From Gonocerus acuteangulatus (taxonomy: Eukaryota > Arthropoda > Insecta > Hemiptera > Coreidae): a DNA stretch of 64,000 nt. The position numbers were made by a program, and so were the translations under genes. The DNA lies in contig OX328125.1 of the NCBI GenBank assembly GCA_946811695.1, forward strand, positions 105,116,376 through 105,180,375. Reading direction: 5' to 3'. Of the stretch, positions 11,779 through 24,910 are shown piece by piece. Numbering within the stretch: the first letter of the stretch is position 1; each line of letters opens with the position of its first letter. The notes below the pieces were generated by a model. It did no database searches. It was given only the letters and a program-made list of their open reading frames with translations, and had not been told where the DNA came from.

Positions 11779-14700
11779 GGTGTGGCGTGTCTGTGAAACA
11801 GGGAGCCCAGAGAAGAATAGTAGGTGGAGACGAAGCTGGTTTCGGTAGCTTCCCCTGGCAGGTAATTTACAATAATTATATAATAAAACTATGCAAGTAA
11901 ATTTCTTATATTCTTTTTTTTTATGACTAAATTATTATAAATAAAAAACTTACAAAGTACCTTATATTTATTTTATAAGACAAAACAGTATTACTCTCAA
12001 TAAAAAACAGAGTGAGCAAGAAAAAGATCATTTAAAAAAAAAGAAAAGAAGAATGATACAATAAAAGAATTTACCATAAATAATTTGTATTGATTAAAGT
12101 TATTTTAAATGTAATTTAATAATAATGATTGAACCACAATTGGTTTGGTGTCAAGGATATCTGAAAACAGTAAGCTTCCTGTTCATTCTTAATAGAATCA
12201 CGTCTCTTGATCAGAAAAAAATAATTAATCAAGGAGAGGTATCAATCCTCAGCGTCAATAGGACTATAACATAATTCAGTACAATATCTGTTTGCCAGTC
12301 ATATAACTAATGATGTAAAATAATGAATGAGGCAAAGCTCTTCAGACATCTTTACTACTTTAAGAAAGCATGTAAGAAGAAAAAGGAAGGAGGTGCTACA
12401 AGGTGAACTTCATTGCTTGAGAGTAAATATATGTCAGAAAAAATCTAAACATCAATGCCTTCATGAATAGATAACAGTCAATTGTTAACCCATTCGATGC
12501 GACGCCCGAGAATACTCCCCGGAGAAAGATGTTCCTCAGAGGCGACGCCCGAGTATTCTCACCACAGCTACCAGTGGGCTCTTGATTCCGAGCCCTGTTT
12601 AGTCTTGAGCCTGAACAGAGTGCTCTAGCAGAAATGGGGGATAATTGCTGGTTTAACCCTTAACTGGTAACATACAAATTTTGAACGTTATAAGTAACAC
12701 GCATCTGCGAGACATGTGCACGGTAAAAATGTTCTTAGGGCATTTTTTTAGTGAAGCTTTAAATAATAAGGAAGTAGCTTATTATAAAAATAAATAAAAA
12801 GCATTTTCATTGCTACATTTAAAAATCACGTCTATAAACAAGCAGTGGTTTCGGAATGAAGTAGAAAAAGAAATATAGGGAAGAACAGTAAGTAACCTTT
12901 TTTTTTTTAAATGGTTACTGTAGGTTTGCTGCTTACATCAATTGTAGTAAATAAATCGTTTCAAGTAACACACGTCGTCCTTCACGTAAGATAAACACGA
13001 AAACGATGATTAGTAACGAGCGCCTATGTAAAAAAAAACAAAAAAAAACGGATGCGTATGGCCGCTCTAGGAGAGGGAGTTTGATCCGCCTGTGGAGGGA
13101 ACAGGCAGCTAGCTCACGTTGCATCGAAAAGTTTAAGATCACTCTTTTTTTCTTTTTTTTTTTTAAATTTTTTATTGGAGGAACTAAATGTCATTATAGA
13201 AAATACTCTTAAATATATATTGTTTTTTCATGGCGATTTTGGTATCCCCCCCCCCCACCTTTCATTATGATTATAACACTTTTATATTATATATTATAAA
13301 GGTGTACTAATTTTACCACAATCATCTTCATCGGTCTCATCTACTAAAAATGATCCTTTATAGTTCGTTTTAGCTGGGCAGTTGGGATTCATCTTGAACA
13401 CTTCTATTAATAAAATGGCCAAAAACCTCCACAATACTTTTGTTATTTACCAAAATACATCCAAGGACATAGCCTCATCATTAGTGCTCGAAGATTGTTA
13501 AAGAAGATTCATATCTTGCTGTTTCAAGACCAGTGACTGCAGGTGCTAAGCAGTATCTAGTCCCAAAGGTTTCCTCTGTTAGTGTGCTGATCAATTATTA
13601 AAAATACAAATGAGTAAAGCTTCTCGTTTTTGTTATGTTATTTAGAAAAATAGTGGCCTTACTGGGAGAATTGATCTGTATATTTGGAGGCCCGGTGGCC
13701 GTGAGTGTTATGGTGTGAGCACTTAACACTCCGAGCCAAGGGTCGTGGGTTTGATTTCCACTATGGGTGGTGGCTTTCCTTTGGAAAAAAGGGTAGTATC
13801 CTGGCTAAAAAGGGGTGGTAACCTATAGATTCTGAGTTAATTATAATGGACATTAAAATTAAAATTGATCTGTTTATTATACATTCTTTTCGTAAGTAGA
13901 TTTTCTTCACATTGGGAAGGACGAGGAAACACATTAATAAACTGGGGGCAATTATCTTGAAAGCAGTGGTGTATATAGGAAATAATTTTGGGAGGAGGGC
14001 TGGGAGCACCGGGGGATTTGGGGGGTATGAAATACTATCAACCTAGAAATTGGAATATGGTACTAAACGCTATTACACCAAGAATGTTTTTTTTTTTTGT
14101 TTTTTTTTTCGGAGCTAAGTGATCTTATTTAATTTATTTTTGAGGATTTTATGACACATTTTACTGAGTAAATCAAAATTTTTGGGGAGGGGGCTGCAGC
14201 CCCATCAGGACAGGATGTCTGGGTTTACAAATCAAACACAAGGAAGTCGTGCACAAAAAAAATATTCATATTTATCTATCGAAAACATGCAGATAATTGA
14301 TACAATACAGGAGTAACCTCAGTTTTGACAAGGCCATTGCACTGGAAGATTTGCCTTTGTACAATCTGGCATTATTTCGAGTGTAATGAGTTTTTGGCTG
14401 AAGAGGCACTTAGTATGGGGTGAACCATGTAGAGCTGAATTCAATAAATTAATTGACTTTGCTAATTCTTTTTTAATAACCTGGCATATATTCGATAAAA
14501 AAAAAGTGATAGGTACTAAGCATCTTGCCGCAGCACGTATTTATAAATTATACAATATGAAAGAAATTTGACAAAACACAAAATAAAGGAGAATATTCAT
14601 ATTACAATGAAACAGGAATTACAAAGAAAAAAGGTGTTAATAAAAAAATAAAGATATAAAATATTATATTTATTAAATAGCAATGATTGATGATTGATGT

Positions 14701-17245
14701 AGCATTGATTGATGTTTGATGTATTAATCCTACTAGTATGTAGTCATTTTAGCGGTAGGTACATCTTAGTAAAATTAGGCTTTATTAATAGCAAAGTAAA
14801 TATTTTATCTCCTGAAGAGGCACCTAAAGGTGTATAAAATATAGAGCTAGTTTAAATAAATAAGTCGACAGTGTTAATTTGACCTTCAATCTTGTTTGTT
14901 TAAAATTTGGGTCATTATAAGATATTGACATTAATGTGATCTTGAATAATATTTTTATTGCTTTTTAATTTTAATATAGAATGTTTTCAGTACGCAGAGC
15001 ATTATTCAGTATATGAAGGAGGTTTCTTCTGTACAAGTAAAATCCTCATCATCTCCTGACACATCTCAACAGTATTTTTAATAAGCCTTGCTTTATTCCC
15101 AAACAGGAGTATTGATTCTAATGGAAAAAAAGTATTTATATTATAAAGATAAATAAAAATTCATTTATTTCTTATTTTTGTTTGTTCTTGATCGCAGGGC
15201 GAGAATAACTATGGGCCATATCTTACACAATTTTTCACTTTCCAGCATTTTATCACTTCTAGATGGCAATTAAAAGTTGAATAAAGACACATATTATTAA
15301 TGTGTTATAGCTCATTTTGTTCCAGATTGGATTTAAAGCGTGCAGAAATTAATTGCGTTTCTACGATTTGAGGGGCTTGAATTTTTCTCTCTCCCTCTAG
15401 ATTCTGGGAGGGAAACCTATTTAAAAGTATTGGATTCGAAGAGAAATTTTTATTTAAATAAAAAAAAAGATAATAAAATAAAAAGAAGAGTAGAGTTTTT
15501 TCTCTCAATATTTTGGCAATTTCAAATATCAGGACCTTGGAAGAGAAAGGGCGAATCTCGAAATCTGGATGTGGGAAATCGAAGTCTAAGTTCTAGAAGT
15601 GCTTCAGGATAGCAAGGGCAAATGTTTACTCAATGGAATGCTGATTCATAAACCTGATTGAAAAAGTATGCAAATGAAATTCAATGTCCAAAGTTTAATA
15701 TATATGAGTGATTTATGAGTCACAAAATGCTAGGAGGAGAGTCAGACATTGAATTTTTCATGATGATGGTGCTATTCACCTTAACTTGAAATTGTGAGAC
15801 AACTAAAGACAAACCAGAGAAACAAGGCAAAGTGTCCTGTTACCTACATCTTTCTGACTCAGGAAAAAAAAGTCAATTTTCAGATTCGCCCTTTCACTTC
15901 CAAGGTGAAATGTAATACATAAAACGTTTTTCATTATAAGGATGCGTTTAAAGGGCATAGAGAAAACATTTTTAATATTTATATTCCAACAAAATCCTCC
16001 CTGAAATCATGTGTACTTCATTTCTTCTTCCAAACATCATAGACAAAAATGGTATTCAGGAATAATAGGGAAAAAATTAACATTATACTTATGGTTAACA
16101 AGAAATGGTATGATGCATACAAGTTCCCAAACTTTAGGCCTCAAATCTCAACCAAAGATTATACATCAAACATTTATCTTTTTATACTAAATTTTTTCAA
16201 AGTGTTCACATGCTCATCTCACAGTTACAAAATATAAAAGAAATTTTCAAATGCATTTAAACTAAACAATATTGTTTTTTTTTTTTTGTTTTTTTTACAA
16301 TTTATTTTTTACTAAAACTGTCCTGAAATTCAAGTACCGTTATTTGGGCGAATTCTCAATAACAAATTTTAGTCAATCAATTAAACATCACTCTCATAAA
16401 CAAAAACATATATTTTTTCCTATTTTCAAGAATCCTGTTCAAGATCTATGTAGAGCATGTTTAATTATTGATTCACTGTATCATAATAACTGTATTCAGA
16501 AAACCAAGATTGTGACAACTTCATTTTAACTATTTTTTTGTATGAATTTTCCCAGATTGGTGGTATAATATACTTAATATGCTAATTGGCATTTGTGATG
16601 ATGCAGAAAGAACTTTTTCATACACAAGGTTTTTTCCCTGTAATAGGAAAAATGCTATTCAAATTCATATTTTGGTTTCCAATGAGTTTAGATCCTCTTT
16701 ACAAATATTCAAAATATTCAGAGATTGTTATACGCACAGAACGCTCTGTAATATTATATAAAATTAATATATGTTAATGCACAAACAGGCATACATCAGA
16801 ATTGGTTCAAGTAGATGCGGAGGCTCGCTTGTAAATAGATACCACGTTGTCACTGCAGGTCATTGTGTTGCAAGGTAATTATGTTTTTTTATAAAGAATC
16901 TTGTAGTATTTCTCATATTTCGTGTAGAGTGTAGGAAAAGAATAATATTGGTACTTTTATTGTGTGAATTTGTTCATATTTTTATGTTTAGGTTTAGCTA
17001 TAAGGGTTGATTCAATATATTAATAAAATTGGTACAACCAATATAAATAATAAGTAAGTGTGAGAGTGTCTTGTATGAATGAGTATGTATATAGTAGAGG
17101 GATCAAGCGATTATTTTTTTATGATCTAATTCCTTTACAATGGAAGAAAAGTGAATATACTTAATTAGGTCAAAAATGTTCCAAGTAAATAAAGAAATAT
17201 TCTATTTCACGAATGTTTGGCCAATTAATTACGTATATTACTTTT

Positions 17246-17310
<65 letters not shown>

Positions 17311-17574
17311 TTAGGTAAAAAAATAGTACTCCTTTTCTTTTGTATTACTTTATTATCTGTTTGCCCTAAATGTTTTGTGTTCTTCATGCCACCTCCTCAG
17401 GGGTTAAATCCCCATGTGTGTTCCCCTCGCCACCCATATTAAGACTTCATATGAGTTTAACATGGGGATTTAATGGCCCCTAAGGAGGTGGCATGAAGGC
17501 CACAAAACATGTAGGGCTAGCAGATAATAAAGTAGTACAAAAGAAATAGGAGTAATATTTTTTTATCTATGCCA

Positions 17575-17639
<65 letters not shown>

Positions 17640-20600
17640 GAAATATATGTACAAGTTCATTCTCTAAATAACGTATATGTTTATGTTCAAATATTTTTTA
17701 TTTTGAGATCACATATTCCCTTATCAAGAGGGATATAGTCAAGTTTTGGTCACAATAGTTGAAGAAAAATACATTTTTATATACATATTTTTTTTTATTT
17801 GTTTGCCCCTCTTAATTATGATAAAAAATAAATCACAAGGTGTCAGTCCAACCGCTACAGAACATACGCTGGAAAGACAATCAATCTTATTTTTAAAAAA
17901 ATGAGAATTACCGCACACAAAAACAAAAAGTCTATAAATATAAATCATCTATCTTCATTTTTTTTTTTTTTTGCTTGTGTTAAGCTTCTTCATTTTTTGT
18001 TAATTTAATTAACCAATTTACGCTTCACATATTACTTTTGGTAAACTTAGTTCTTATTCTTATTAATCCCAATTAAATTTAAATATTAATTTTGGTTATT
18101 TTAATTAACCTACTCCATATTGGCCATTCTCTAGTCACCAATGTACACCTAAAGACAAAATAAGACATAACAATTTGTAGACAACGTATCGAACTGCTAA
18201 CCATAAGACGTATGGTTACAGACTGTTGAGGATGAGAACAATTACAGATACACTATTACTTTGTCACAATATTTAGAGCACTTACGTAATTCAGGTACAA
18301 TTGACAAAATTAATGAAAATGCTTTTGTCTTTTTATTTTATTTTTCTTAGTTTTTTTTTTTTTTAATTTAAATTCATATTTATTTGTATTTTTCTAAATT
18401 TGAATTTATTGTTGTTATACATTAGCCATTTTTAGTCTAACAATTTAAAGGTAAAAAGCTGACATTTCCATACATATCTTCGAATTTGTAAATGACCATC
18501 GTTACTGTCCAGCAAAACAAATAAATACAGCAGACTCTCCCTAATCCGATGTCTTAAGGACCGGGGTTGAGTTGGATTAGAGAAAATGCCGGATTAGAGA
18601 ATTCAGTTAGAAGCGTCCACTTATGTATTTGAAAAACCTTATTATTGGAGGATATAATAATATATACCACATTTAATGTTACATATTTAAGTAAAATTTA
18701 GGAGAAACATTTATTTTCCTAGTAGAAACACAAGTTGCTGCCTCTAAAACAAAACATATAAGCCTTCTTTGATTTCCATTCAATGAAATATCACGAAACA
18801 AATGTTTGGCTAGCTAGGAAGGGAAGGTTTTCTAGGAGTTCAGAGATTTGTCACTCATTCCTCTCAAAGATAGCCGGATTAGAAAGAGGGATGGATAAGA
18901 GAACGCCGGGGAGAGTCTACTATAATAATAAAATAGCTACCCTAATCACCTGAATAAAAAGAACATGTTTATCTGTTTTTATTTTTATTTATAATTTATT
19001 ATTACTTAACAATTTTGCTGCCACCCAAATTCTGAAGTGTGGCCCAAATTGCCATTTTAATGTTTTTGCAAAAAAACAAAACAAAAAAAAAACAAAAAAA
19101 ACACAAAAGTTGATATATAAACTATACAAAATATTAAAAAAAAATATTTGGCATATTTAGCTCCAAAGTCACTTTTGCTCAAAATTGAAAAAAATTACCA
19201 AGAAAAAAAAAAATTGAAGTCGAATCTGCCTGAACCAACGAGACACAAATACGTCAAGCCTAACTGATTGCCAGCTGAAGTTTATAAGCGTTTCCTCAGT
19301 TACAGCAGTGGGGAGAGTGAAAAGTTGGAGTCAAACTCTGGCGCCCGACTAACCTTACTCCCACTATGCGTTGGACCTGGTAGTTAACGTGTTAACATAC
19401 ATTTATAGTTGTTTTGGGATACAATAGACCTTTCCAGCATGATTTCTCCCCAGAAATCCCTGATTCAATCTGTAATTGTATTTGGTTCATTTGGTTTTTA
19501 TAGATCTGACATTGGATTCAAATTCAAGTTAAAACATTGGCAAATAAAAAATTCATTCTTATAAATTTGTTTTTATTCAATATTTACGGATGTACACTGA
19601 CTGCCTCCACAGTCAACAAATTCTTCCTAAATATCCTCTTATGTTCACAGAGCCAATGCAAGACAAGTTCAAGTTACTCTGGGAGATTATGTGATAAATT
19701 CTGCTGTTGAACCTCTTCCAGCGTATACATATGGTGTGAGACATATCTCTGTACATCCATACTTTAAATTTACACCTCAAGCAGACAGGTACCATGGTTT
19801 TGAATACAACCTTCCTTTTTAAGCATTAAGTTAATTCTTTCTAAATATCATCCCCACTCACACCACTTGGGGTATTTTATACCATCATAATTTATCCCAA
19901 TGAACCGAAACTATGACTCCTAACCAATCCAATAAAGATCTCCTTCTACAGCAAATTTTTCCTACCGCTCATGAACATTAGAAGGTAAGTATAATTTCTA
20001 GTGCCATTTGATAACACAATATACTTTGATTTTGAAAAATTCTGAACATAATTAAAAAAAGTTTTCATTTTTTTATCAGATTTTTGTAGGTATTTTATGA
20101 GAACAAATCATTTTCATTTTATTACTTACTAATCACACTTTTGACTGAAATTTTTATAGAAAATATTAGAATTTTTATAATTCATTTATTTATTGATTGC
20201 ATAATATGCAATATATTATATTATATATGCAACATATATATTATATATTACAATCAATGAGCCTTTCAAACACCATTAATTAGGGGTCGAAAATAATTTT
20301 TCACTTTTATTTTAAAAAAGTATCATTTTGAAAAAGTAAAAGTTTGAAAATATCTTTTTGGGTTTGGACTTTTTTTAAAAAAAAATTTTTTTTTACAGTT
20401 ATTTTTCTACTTAAAAAATAAAAGTTGTTAAGTAATTGTTATTAAAATAGTTAATACAAAAAAGTGTAAAGGAATAAATTAAAGCTACTAATGTTTATTT
20501 TTTGTTTTGTATCAAGAAATAAATTTCAGTAAATAAACAAAAATAAATTTTTAACAAAGAACATTTCACTTATTTTGAAGAATTAATTAAATTTCAATAA

Positions 20601-20958
20601 TAACGTATCCTGTAAGTTTGTGAAATTTAGATTATATTCACAATAATTTAATATATACTTTAGGGTTGAAAAGGCTCTTTCAACACTTACTTGAGTGGCT
20701 GTGCTGTAATGGGGGGTGCAAGTTAATATAGCTATGGAAGTATGTATTTATTTTCTCTCCAGTATTCCAAGCATTGTAAACCAACGAAACCCTAAAATTC
20801 TTGATTGAAATACTGAAAACTTTTATTTCACATTGAAAAAAATAAAAGTATTACATTAACTTTTATTTTCATGTACCGGTCTCCTCCCCTCCATCTACCC
20901 CTCACGGCCTGTTACGAGACTTTCTTTGTTTTTAATTTTATGTTTGGAGTAGAGAAAG

Positions 20959-20996
<38 letters not shown>

Positions 20997-23900
20997 ATCA
21001 AGAGACAAGCAGTTTTGAAGTTTGTGTATACTTCCTTAAAAATCTCAAAAAAGGTTGTGAAATCATGATAACCGAAAGGCGGTTCTTCAAAAGCCTAAAC
21101 AAAATTCCTGCATAACACATTCAGGCATCAATTTGTTTACAGTATTAAGCGGAGCTATTCTAAGCTTTCCTAATCCCGCTCTATATTTAACAACAAGTTA
21201 TAATTTATGAATTATTTAAGAGAATCAACTGCTTAAGGGTTGAACAATTTATTCATTATTTTGTATATTAGAAAAGTCATTTTCTAATAGCTTTTTTTAA
21301 CTGAAAAATTTGGCATTAATCTTATAATTTAAGTTAATATGTTATTTTCTATGTTAGATTTGACGTAGCAGTTCTCAGATTAGACCGACCTGTCCAATAC
21401 ATGCCACACATTGCTCCTATTTGCTTACCTACTAAAGGAGAGGACTTCCTAGGACAGTTCGGCTGGGCAGCAGGATGGGGAGCTCTTCAGCCAGGCAAGT
21501 TATCTCAATTCTTCAATAGTTTCTGTTAAGAAAATACATTGGAATCTGTTGTTAGATATCCCATTACATTACACGATGGGCACTACAGTCCATGAAGGAC
21601 CAAGGCCTCAGCCAACAGCCTGTTCCACTCATCTCTGTCCGCTGTGAGTCTCCTCCAACAATGGGCACCCATAGTACACAAGTCTTGTTCCACGTCAAGC
21701 CATCTGAGAGGAGGCCTGCCTCTCATCCTTTTGCCCCCAGGCTTACCGTACATGAGCTTTCTTGGAAGCCTCTCTGGATCCATTCATTCCACGTGTCCCA
21801 ACCATTACAATCGTCTCATACTAATAAAATAAACAATGTCTGGATCACCCATACCAGCAACACATTTTTACACTTTTTTCTCAGTGCCTATGTTTCCCAA
21901 CAATAAGTTACGCATGGTCTGATGATTTTTTTATAAATAAGGAGTTTGGCATTCCTAGAGAGGGCTTTATACTCTAATAGCCTCTGTACTCCATAAAAGC
22001 ATCTGCTTCCTGCAGTGATCCTGCTTTTTATATTGGCTATGACATTTCCTTCCGATGAAACAATACTCCCCAAGTACTTAAAATTCTGGCATTCGTTAAA
22101 TCTGTGTTCTCCAATGTCCACTACTCGGGCAACACCATGGTCACGTCGTCTGTTTTCATGTAAAATGTTTTTTCAAAATTAATTCTTAGTCCAAGATCGT
22201 TAGTTGCCAGTAGGAACTATTTGAGAGCACACGACAATCATTGTTTTTGTTTTTTGCGGTGTATCAACATCTAGGCCATTAGCTCCGACATCCAGGGTGC
22301 AACGAGGAATTTTCCCAACGAGCCATGAGATGAGAAAATTCCTGCCGCCGTTGGGAATCGAACCCACCATCTCCCGCATATGAATCTAAGGCATTAGCCA
22401 CTAGACCATGGGGAGATCCCCACCGACATTGTTCTCGCTGAAAACAATATGTCATCCAAAGCCAAATGTTGAGTCAGCCTTGTAAAACTCGTGCCTTCTG
22501 GGTTGGTTCTGATGCGACGGATTGCCACTTCCAGGACTATATTAAAAAGGACTGTTGAGAGTGGGTCCCCCTGTCTGAGTTCCCTCTCAACGCTGAATCT
22601 ACGTGACAACCTCGTTCCAATCTTCACCTTGCACCAAGTTCTCTCGAGTGTTACTTCCACCAGTCTCCACTAATTACCAACTTTCTTGGGATTCCCAGGT
22701 TTCTTATGGCATTGTACATTTTCTCCCTGTCGATGCTGTCATAAGCTTGCCTGAAATCTATGAACAGATGGGTTGTTAGATATTACCAAACATTAATTTA
22801 GTTTGGGTTTTTGGAGTTTTGTTTTAATACTTCTTAACGACGGGTAAATCAACTTATATTTTTGAGGGGGAAAATATACAATGAACATTTATATTAAAAA
22901 ATGCAAGGATCTACTAATCATAATTCAGTCACTGACTACTACTCTGAAAACAATTATATACACACTACGTATATAAGTCATAATTTTGAAAAATACTCTG
23001 CAAAATGGAAAGTATTACATTGTTCAATCAATGCCCTTCTATCATAAATTCATAACTTAAATTGTATACAACACTCTCACCAAATATGGCAAAAATTAAA
23101 GACTAAAACCAATAACTTTTGTTTAATTAAATTTCTAAGCATTAAGAACACCAAGAATACTGCTTATTTGTTTAATAGGTTCAAGACTTAGACCAAAAAC
23201 TTTGCAAGCTGTGGATGTACCAGTTATAGACAACAGACTTTGTGAACGGTGGCATCGTAATAACGGCATCAATGTCGTAATCTATGATGAAATGATGTGT
23301 GCAGGCTACAGAGGAGGAGGCAAGGATAGCTGCCAGGTACTAATAATTTGTTTAAAAAACCATCGAATGTTTAGTAAACATTGATATATCATTGAGAGTA
23401 CCTACATCACTTCAAACAGAATATTCAATTCAATATTTCAATATTCAGAGTATTCAATTTTTAAAAAGAATAAATTGTTTGATAAGTTATAATGGTCACA
23501 TTTTTGGAAGATTTTGCTCATAATATTCACTTTGTTCAAAATAGTCAAATTTTTGTTCCAAATATTATTGTTATGGCTAGAGTAAGATTTTATTATAACA
23601 TATTGCATACAGGCTCATGTTCTTTCTTTTTCTTTTCATTTTTTTTTTTCTTTCTTGCGGAGCACCAACATCGGGCCATTAGCGCCGAGGCTCATGTTTT
23701 TAGTTTATTTAATTTCAGATACAAATGTTATAAAATATAATCTAAGAAAGTTTTTTTTTTTTTTTTTTTTTTTTTTTTCAAGAATACATTTCACTACCTT
23801 ATCATGTCATTGCAGACTGGAGTTATTAATTGCATTTGATCTAATCATGTTTCATAGCTCCAGAGTTCAATGAAACGTTATGTAAGGGTCTAGGAGCAAG

Positions 23901-24910
23901 GCTCGGCTGAAGAAGGACCTTTGCATGGGCATTGACAATGGAGCTTAGTCCCTGAAAATTGTGGACTTATTTCATCATTCGGACCATCAATTTTCACTAT
24001 CCAGCAATTCCTACAATTAAAGTGCTAATTAATTTCTGTTTGAAATAGGAACTTCAATAATTCTAAATGCTGACAATTGGCAGGCATTTTGTAACCTTCG
24101 ACAACTGTCTGCCCACCTCCAGAATTTGGAAAACAGTCCTTAAATAGTTCTTCATCATAAGATAGATCGGCTTAGTTTTGGAAATGTTCTGAGCTTCTGC
24201 TATTCGAGCCTTCCAACAAAGAAACTGTTGTTGGCCTTGATCGAGAACTAGCTAAGGAACTCTGAGCAACGTTTATTGGCCGATGGGGAGATTTTGTATT
24301 CAATTTTAGATACAGATGTTAAAAAATATAATCTAAGAAAGTTGTGTTTTTTCCAATATATTTCATTCTTGAATAACCTAAATTTCGGAATAATTAATAT
24401 TTCATTTAAAAAATCTTTCTAATGTTGTTTAAACAAAATTAAATGGAAAAATCATAAAAAATGTGTTTAGATATTCGTTCAAATGTTATAAATAAAGTGA
24501 GAAATAACATAAGAATATACAAATCTTTTAGAATAGTCCCAATTCAGTATCAACTTTTTTTTAAAACTAGTTACTTATACTTTAAATTTACAGCACTGCT
24601 ATAAGTTTTTGATTTTTAAAAATAATGAAGTCAATGTTTCTAAAATATAAAGATTTTGTATAAAAAAAATCAAATATTTAATCGTACAAAAGAAAAAAAA
24701 CTGTATGTATTATACATATCTTAATACTAATAATAAACCCCACTTTTCCAGGGAGATTCAGGAGGGCCCCTAATGCTGGAGAGAAGTGGTCGGTGGTTCC
24801 TGATCGGCATAGTATCGGCAGGCTATTCTTGCGCACAACGAGGGCAGCCTGGTATCTACCACAGAGTTGCTCATACTGTCGATTGGATATCACATATCAT
24901 CAATTCATAG
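11779..24910 (+). CDS. Trypsin-like S1A serine protease, catalytic domain (5' partial)
   Basis: Six exons: 11779-11861, 16789-16874, 19651-19788, 21358-21494, 23179-23336, 24752-24910, joining in frame to 252 residues and a TAG stop. The first begins [20 protein letters not shown]: a cysteine that could bridge to a pro-domain, the activation cleavage after R, then IVGG. The triad is complete: H in VTAGHCVA (16861-16863), D in [10 protein letters not shown] in GDSGGP at the start of the last exon. D precedes SCQGDSGGP, the S1-pocket position giving trypsin-like Arg/Lys specificity. The intron after exon 4 has a GC donor (CCAG|GCAAGT); all others are GT-AG. The upstream part, probably a signal peptide and perhaps regulatory domains, is not seen. 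The domain strongly resembles a conserved insect protease often labelled stubble-like or proclotting-enzyme-like; the exact orthologue is unsure. Introns 1, 2 and 4 carry SINE, MITE and LINE insertions. Confidence 0.93.
13686..13861 (+). mobile_element. SINE1 copy (tRNA-derived), in protease intron 1
   Basis: Starts GGAGGCCCGGTGGCCGTGAG with an A-box-like region and a mutated B-box (GGTTTGATTTCC). The family body CCTGGCTAAAAAGGGGTGGT and the tail ATGGACATTAAAATT follow. Flanks share AATTGATCTGT (before the element and after its tail), an imperfect target duplication. Older than the copies at 31968 and 50980. Confidence 0.8.
13960..14215 (+). repeat. Dispersed repeat X, uninterrupted copy
   Basis: From AGTGGTGTATATAGGAAATA to the self-complementary GGGGGCTGCAGCCCC. 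The same sequence occurs reverse-complemented at 36836-37905, where it is split by an 811-bp insertion. The uninterrupted site here reads CTTATTTAATTTATT (around 14124-14140) and serves as the empty-site reference. Class unknown; a non-coding DNA element is likely. Confidence 0.65.
17249..17637. mobile_element. Palindromic element flanked on both sides by (TA)n
   Basis: A (TA)29 tract (17249-17306), then an inverted-repeat element (about 17308-17573), then a second TA tract of about 30 units (17577-17637). The arms are about 110 bp: GGCTTAGGTAAAAAAATAGT on the left answers ATCTATGCC on the right, and CCACCTCCTCAGGGG answers CCCCTAAGGAGGTGG. The centre is about 44 bp. It fits a MITE that targets TA. 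In protease intron 2. Confidence 0.75.
18528..18922. mobile_element. Pogo-like MITE, copy 2
   Basis: Starts TA|CAGCAGACTCTCCCTAATCC and ends GGGGAGAGTCTACT(A)|TA. It shares the internal blocks GATATAATAATATATACC and GCTAGGAAGGGAAGGTTTTC with the copies at 10337 and 45658. About 395 bp, non-coding, in protease intron 2. Confidence 0.75.
20940..21140 (+). repeat. Dispersed repeat family Q, copy 3, with long A-run
   Basis: GTTTGGAGTAGAGAAAGTAT is followed by about 33 A (20961-20994), then AAAATCTCAAAAAAGGTTGT. Block order is as in the copies at 7446 and 59303. In protease intron 3. Confidence 0.45.
21560..22771 (-). mobile_element. 5'-truncated LINE in protease intron 4
   Basis: Reading the minus strand from 22771: [18 protein letters not shown] (RT motif A), GNPRKL-type spacing, [15 protein letters not shown] (motif B) and a decayed catalytic motif, LALDD where YADD is expected. 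After a nested SINE come [13 protein letters not shown] and, near the 3' end, [20 protein letters not shown], the usual C-terminus of RTE/CR1-like endonuclease-reverse transcriptases. The identical 12-mer GTTGTTAGATAT lies immediately outside both ends (21548-21559 and 22772-22783), a target-site duplication. The 3' end is TGTAATGTAATGGG, a short repeat rather than poly-A. Stops and frame changes make it inactive. Confidence 0.85.
22248..22418 (-). mobile_element. SINE2 copy nested in the LINE
   Basis: On the minus strand it begins GGATCTCCCCATGGTCTAGT, has a B-box-like GGTTCGATTCCCAAC, then the family body containing TTTTCTCATCTCATGGCTCG and the tail GGAGCTAATGGCCTAGATG, ending at an A/C-rich end. 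It lies inside the minus-strand LINE, so it inserted later. A target duplication around CATTGTT is suggested but imperfect. Confidence 0.8.
23657..23700 (-). repeat. SINE2 tail fragment
   Basis: GCGGAGCACCAACATCGGGC followed by CATTAGCGCCGAGG matches the 3' end of SINE2 on the minus strand, next to a T-run that is its poly-A. In protease intron 5. The same tail fragments occur at about 31048-31090, 38050-38080 and 46492-46530. Confidence 0.6.
23705..24350. repeat. Diverged direct repeat of ~40 bp, 590 bp apart
   Basis: AAATATAATCTAAGAAAG with upstream GATACAAATGTTA occurs at about 23717-23750 and, slightly changed, at about 24309-24341. It may flank an old insertion or be a local duplication. 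The sequence between shows no gene. Confidence 0.45.

Noticed and set aside
17176..17442. Frame with an IYIYIY run (likewise 47336-47767, 52311-52764)
   Set aside because: Translation of TA microsatellites.
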